DNA of 39,061 nt from Paenibacillus sabuli (GTDB lineage Bacteria; Bacillota; Bacilli; Paenibacillales; Paenibacillaceae): positions 1 through 39,061 of the forward strand of contig NZ_JACXIZ010000039.1 in assembly GCF_014705605.1 (NCBI RefSeq), read 5' to 3'. The position numbers were made by a program, and so were the translations under genes. This document shows positions 37,226-39,061 of the stretch, piece after piece; position 1 is the stretch's first letter, and each line of letters begins with the position of its first letter. The notes under the pieces were generated by a model, which was not told the origin of the DNA, made no database searches, and saw only the letters and a program-made list of their open reading frames with translations.

Positions 37226-37519
37226 ATGGACGGTGTGATCAAAATGGAGAATGACAAACAAAAGGTGACTCGGCATTCCCGTAAAGTTGGCCGGATGGGC
37301 AACAGCTTGGGGGTCAGCTTGCCTAAGAGCCTTGCTGCCAAGCTAGGTGTGTCGCAAGGGGACGAGATTGAATTCATCGAAAATGAGCGAGGGGAGATTG
37401 TGATGCAAAAGGTTCGACACCATAAGCTGCCTGATCATGTTCGTCCCGAAGTTCTTGAAGCTTTTTTTGATGTATTTCAAGAAGATCAGGGGATTCTTGA
37501 GGATCTAAGGGATCGATAA
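37226..37519 (+). CDS. AbrB/MazE-type antitoxin
   Basis: A 97-residue protein with a SpoVT-AbrB swapped-hairpin domain at about residues 15-62: SRKVGRMGNSLGVSLPKSLA and LGVSQGDEIEFIENERGEIV are characteristic of MazE-like antitoxins. The C-terminal ~30 residues are acidic (VLEAFFDVFQEDQGILEDL) and are the likely toxin-binding part. AGGAGG lies 9 nt before ATG 37226. It starts 110 nt after the old ssrA terminator and ends 1 nt before the doc-like gene. Confidence 0.88.
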   Translation: MDGVIKMENDKQKVTRHSRKVGRMGNSLGVSLPKSLAAKLGVSQGDEIEFIENERGEIVMQKVRHHKLPDHVRPEVLEAFFDVFQEDQGILEDLRDR

Positions 37520-37520
37520 G

Positions 37521-37913
37521 ATGCCGATCTTTATCACCAGAGAAGAAGTTATAGCAGCGCACTACTACATGATGAAGACAATGAATGACGCAGATCAAGC
37601 GGGTGTCAAGGAGCATGGTCTGCTGGATTCTGCGATACATAGACCTCAGCAAAGTATATTTGGAGAGGATGCGTACCCCACTTTATTTGATAAAGCAGCT
37701 GCATTATTAGATTCACTAGTAAAAAACCATTGCTTTCACAATGGGAATAAACGGACCGCTTATCTTGCTACGAAGTCATTCTTGTTGCTGAATGGATTCC
37801 ATCTCCAAATGGAGCGTAAATATGCCGTCGAGTTTATTGTCGATATTGCAAAAGGGTCACATCCCGTGGAGTCGATTGCCATAATCTTGAAAGAATATTC
37901 GAAAGAGAGGTGA
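37521..37913 (+). CDS. doc: Doc/Fic-family toxin
   Basis: A 130-residue death-on-curing protein. The Doc version of the Fic motif is intact: HCFHNGNKRTAYLATKSFL fits HxFxNGNKRT. The N-terminal ITREEVIAAHYYM and LLDSAIHRPQQSIFGE are usual for bacterial Doc. Doc of phage P1 phosphorylates EF-Tu and stops translation; its usual partner is Phd, whereas here the partner is AbrB/MazE-like. The start is one nucleotide after the antitoxin stop. Confidence 0.9.
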   Translation: MPIFITREEVIAAHYYMMKTMNDADQAGVKEHGLLDSAIHRPQQSIFGEDAYPTLFDKAAALLDSLVKNHCFHNGNKRTAYLATKSFLLLNGFHLQMERKYAVEFIVDIAKGSHPVESIAIILKEYSKER

Positions 37914-37977
37914 TGTTACGGGGAAAAGGCCCGGGCAGTGACCGGGAATACGTGGTGAGCAGGGAGATTGATCGGAG

Positions 37978-38569
37978 ATGACGGTCGAGCAGATAAAAGT
38001 TGAGCTTATCTTACCCGCCTTCGGATCGCTCGTTGAGCTTCCGCCGGCGGAGCAGCATTTTTTTCAAACCCTGGTGGAAAGTCGAACCGTATCGACACCC
38101 AGCGGCATTTCGTACGCGCCGGGGAACCAACGGCCGACATCGGCTTCTGTGTGCAAGGCCTGTTCCGCCTGTACTATACGACGCCGGACGGCACCGAATA
38201 CAACAAAAACTTTTGCGGGCAAAACGAATATGTGGCATCGTACAGCACGTTGTTGATGAAAAAGCCGGCGTACTTTTCCATTCAAGCGCTAATGGACAGC
38301 GAACTGCTCGTCGTTCGGTTCCAGGATTTCGAGGCTTTGTTCGACCGGCACCCTTGCTGGGAGAAGCTGGGACGCAAAATCTTCGAGCGGATGTTCATCA
38401 GCAAGGAAAAGCGCGAACGTGAGCTGCTCATGCTCTCCGCAGAAGAACGATACCGTCAATTCCTTGGGCAATATAAGCACTTGGAGAATCGGATTCCGCA
38501 GTATCATATTGCTGCTTCCTGGGCATTACCCTTGTCGCGTTGAGCCGAATTCGCCGCGGATTAACCTAG
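37978..38569 (+). pseudogene. Crp/Fnr-family regulator broken by two frameshifts
   Basis: Three reading frames must be joined to give one protein. The first (37978 to about 38090) reads MTVEQIKVELILPAFGSLVE and PPAEQHFFQTLVE; the second starts about 38080 with the cyclic-nucleotide-type beta roll RHFVRAGEPTADIGFCVQG, LFRLYYTTPDGTEYNKNF and runs to HIAAS; the third begins near 38512 with FLGITLVALSRIRRGLT and stops at TAG 38567. The last part is the recognition helix of the HTH, lost by the second shift (stop TGA at 38541). Length about 195 codons is normal for the family. Sequencing error cannot be excluded. Confidence 0.75.
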
Positions 38570-38574
38570 GTTAA
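38561..38574. promoter_or_regulatory. 14-bp perfect palindrome at the end of the Crp-like gene
   Basis: TTAACCTAGGTTAA spans the stop codon of the broken regulator and lies about 55 bp upstream of the dehydrogenase start. A Crp/Fnr-type operator for that gene is possible. Confidence 0.5.
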
Positions 38575-38629
38575 TGAGAATCTCCGTCCGTCCTTCTAGA
38601 ATTAAGAGAGGAAGAGGGGAGATGGGGGA

Positions 38630-38675
38630 ATGAAAGCGTCGGGACACACGGTGCTCATTACAGGAGGTGGATCGG
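38630..38675 (+). pseudogene. Short-chain dehydrogenase, N-terminal fragment
   Basis: ATG 38630 opens MKASGHTVLITGGGSG, the start of a DltE-like short-chain dehydrogenase with the first Gly of the NAD-binding TGxxxGxG motif. AGAGGGGAG precedes it at about 9 nt. Homology stops at about 38675, where the IS3-type end begins, before the second half of the Gly motif. No continuation is seen in the remaining 390 nt. Confidence 0.65.
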
Positions 38676-38888
38676 TTACACTAAGTTGGACAGAAAAAAT
38701 AAGGGCTTGTAGAATAGACCTGGAATGCTAAGGAGCGGATCTCTACAATGCCGAAACAAAAACGACGTACCTTTACCGCAGAATTTAAAAAGCAAATGGC
38801 GCAGCTTTATGAGAACGGGAAATCCCGAGCAGCGATTGTCGAGGAGTACGACCTCACAGCTTCTGCCTTAGTGTCCATTACAGAATAA
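38676..38888 (+). mobile_element. IS3-family element remnant
   Basis: The left end (ACACTAAGTTGGACAG from 38678) resembles IS3-type termini with TTGGACAG. It carries ATG 38748, encoding 46 residues: MPKQKRRTFTAEFKKQMAQL, YENGKSRAAIVEEYDLTASA, then a stop at 38886. This is the N-terminal HTH of IS3 OrfA; similarity ends after LTASAL. There CTTAGTGT (38867-38874), the reverse complement of the first 8 bases of the left end, suggests an internal deletion that joined OrfA directly to the right terminus. No OrfB. Confidence 0.65.
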
Positions 38889-38938
38889 CCTGGTGCGATT
38901 GAAACCGTCTTTATCTCCTCACCATCCGCCAACGAACC

Positions 38939-39061
38939 TAACGGTTGCCACAGCGGCTATTGCACCCAAAAAAGCGCCGATTGAATTGTAACGGTTGCCA
39001 CAGGTCTTATTTTCTTGAAATCCATCGAAAAAACGCAATTGAGGCCAAATAAGCGCTGTGG
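38939..39061 (+). repeat. 50-bp-spaced palindromic intergenic repeat, runs off the window
   Basis: TAACGGTTGCCACAG occurs at 38939-38953 and 38989-39003, exactly 50 bp apart. The last bases AAATAAGCGCTGTGG (39047-39061) are, with two mismatches, the inverse of CCACAGGTCTTATTT (38999-39013). The pattern suggests a REP- or MITE-type hairpin whose far arm lies outside. The 50 nt from 38889 to 38938 hold nothing I recognise. Confidence 0.6.

Noticed and set aside
37050-37238. A 62-codon frame starting in the distal att-like repeat
   Set aside because: It reads through the tmRNA 3' end, the old terminator and the AbrB promoter; no ribosome site.
38939-39061. Start of a CRISPR array
   Set aside because: The 15-nt repeat is too short, its partner is inverted rather than direct, and no cas gene is near.

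Overview
The window is chromosomal DNA from a high-GC, low-temperature-type Firmicute, most likely a member of the Paenibacillaceae (Paenibacillus or a near relative). The grounds are gene content and order (hprK-lgt-ppaX-acyltransferase, his operon, TPR protein-trxB, rapZ-yvcK-whiA-crh, clpP, cggR-gapA-pgk-tpiA-gpmI-eno, secG-rnr-smpB-ssrA), which match the Bacillus order with local changes, together with strong AGGAGG-type ribosome sites, CtsR and CggR operators of Bacillus type, and GC-rich codon use. The genus is an inference; no 16S sequence is present.

Layout. 1-803: 3' tip of a 23S rRNA gene, a spacer without 5S, and six tRNA genes (Met, Val, Asp, Phe, Tyr, Lys) closed by a terminator. 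891-3267: a PucR-type regulator and an MsmX/UgpC-type sugar ABC ATPase. 3388-6748: the hprK operon (HPr kinase, Lgt, pyrophosphatase PpaX, hexapeptide acyltransferase). 6890-13875: histidine operon hisZGDBH-F-IE and hisJ, lacking hisA; 13872-14912 a divergent PRPP synthetase. 14946-17774: TPR/HTH protein and thioredoxin reductase. 17792-22159: glucokinase, rapZ, yvcK, whiA and a Crh-like HPr protein. 22208-23607, minus strand: an Sda-like checkpoint protein, clpP under a CtsR operator, and tRNA-Arg. 23673-31095: the cggR glycolytic operon. 31231-36213: secG, rnr, smpB and tmRNA.

From about 36.14 kb the character changes to AT-richer, accessory DNA. The 3' end of ssrA is duplicated as a perfect 29-bp direct repeat 913 bp apart. 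Between the copies sits only a two-gene toxin-antitoxin-like module (64-aa small protein plus zeta-like P-loop protein) and a replacement terminator, with no integrase. Immediately downstream is a second module, an AbrB/MazE-type protein plus a Doc/Fic toxin, followed by a twice-frameshifted Crp/Fnr regulator, a short-chain dehydrogenase cut off after its first 15 codons by an IS3-type remnant, and a family of 50-bp-spaced palindromic repeats running off the window.

Functionally the core is a carbon-control and central-metabolism region: HprK, Crh, PpaX, glucokinase, YvcK and CggR sense or steer glycolytic flux through the five enzymes from GapA to Eno. The other theme is RNA and protein quality control: RNase R, SmpB, tmRNA and ClpP act together in trans-translation. 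The most interesting part is that two toxin modules have settled exactly at the tmRNA gene, one of them as an apparently minimal ssrA-integrated cassette.
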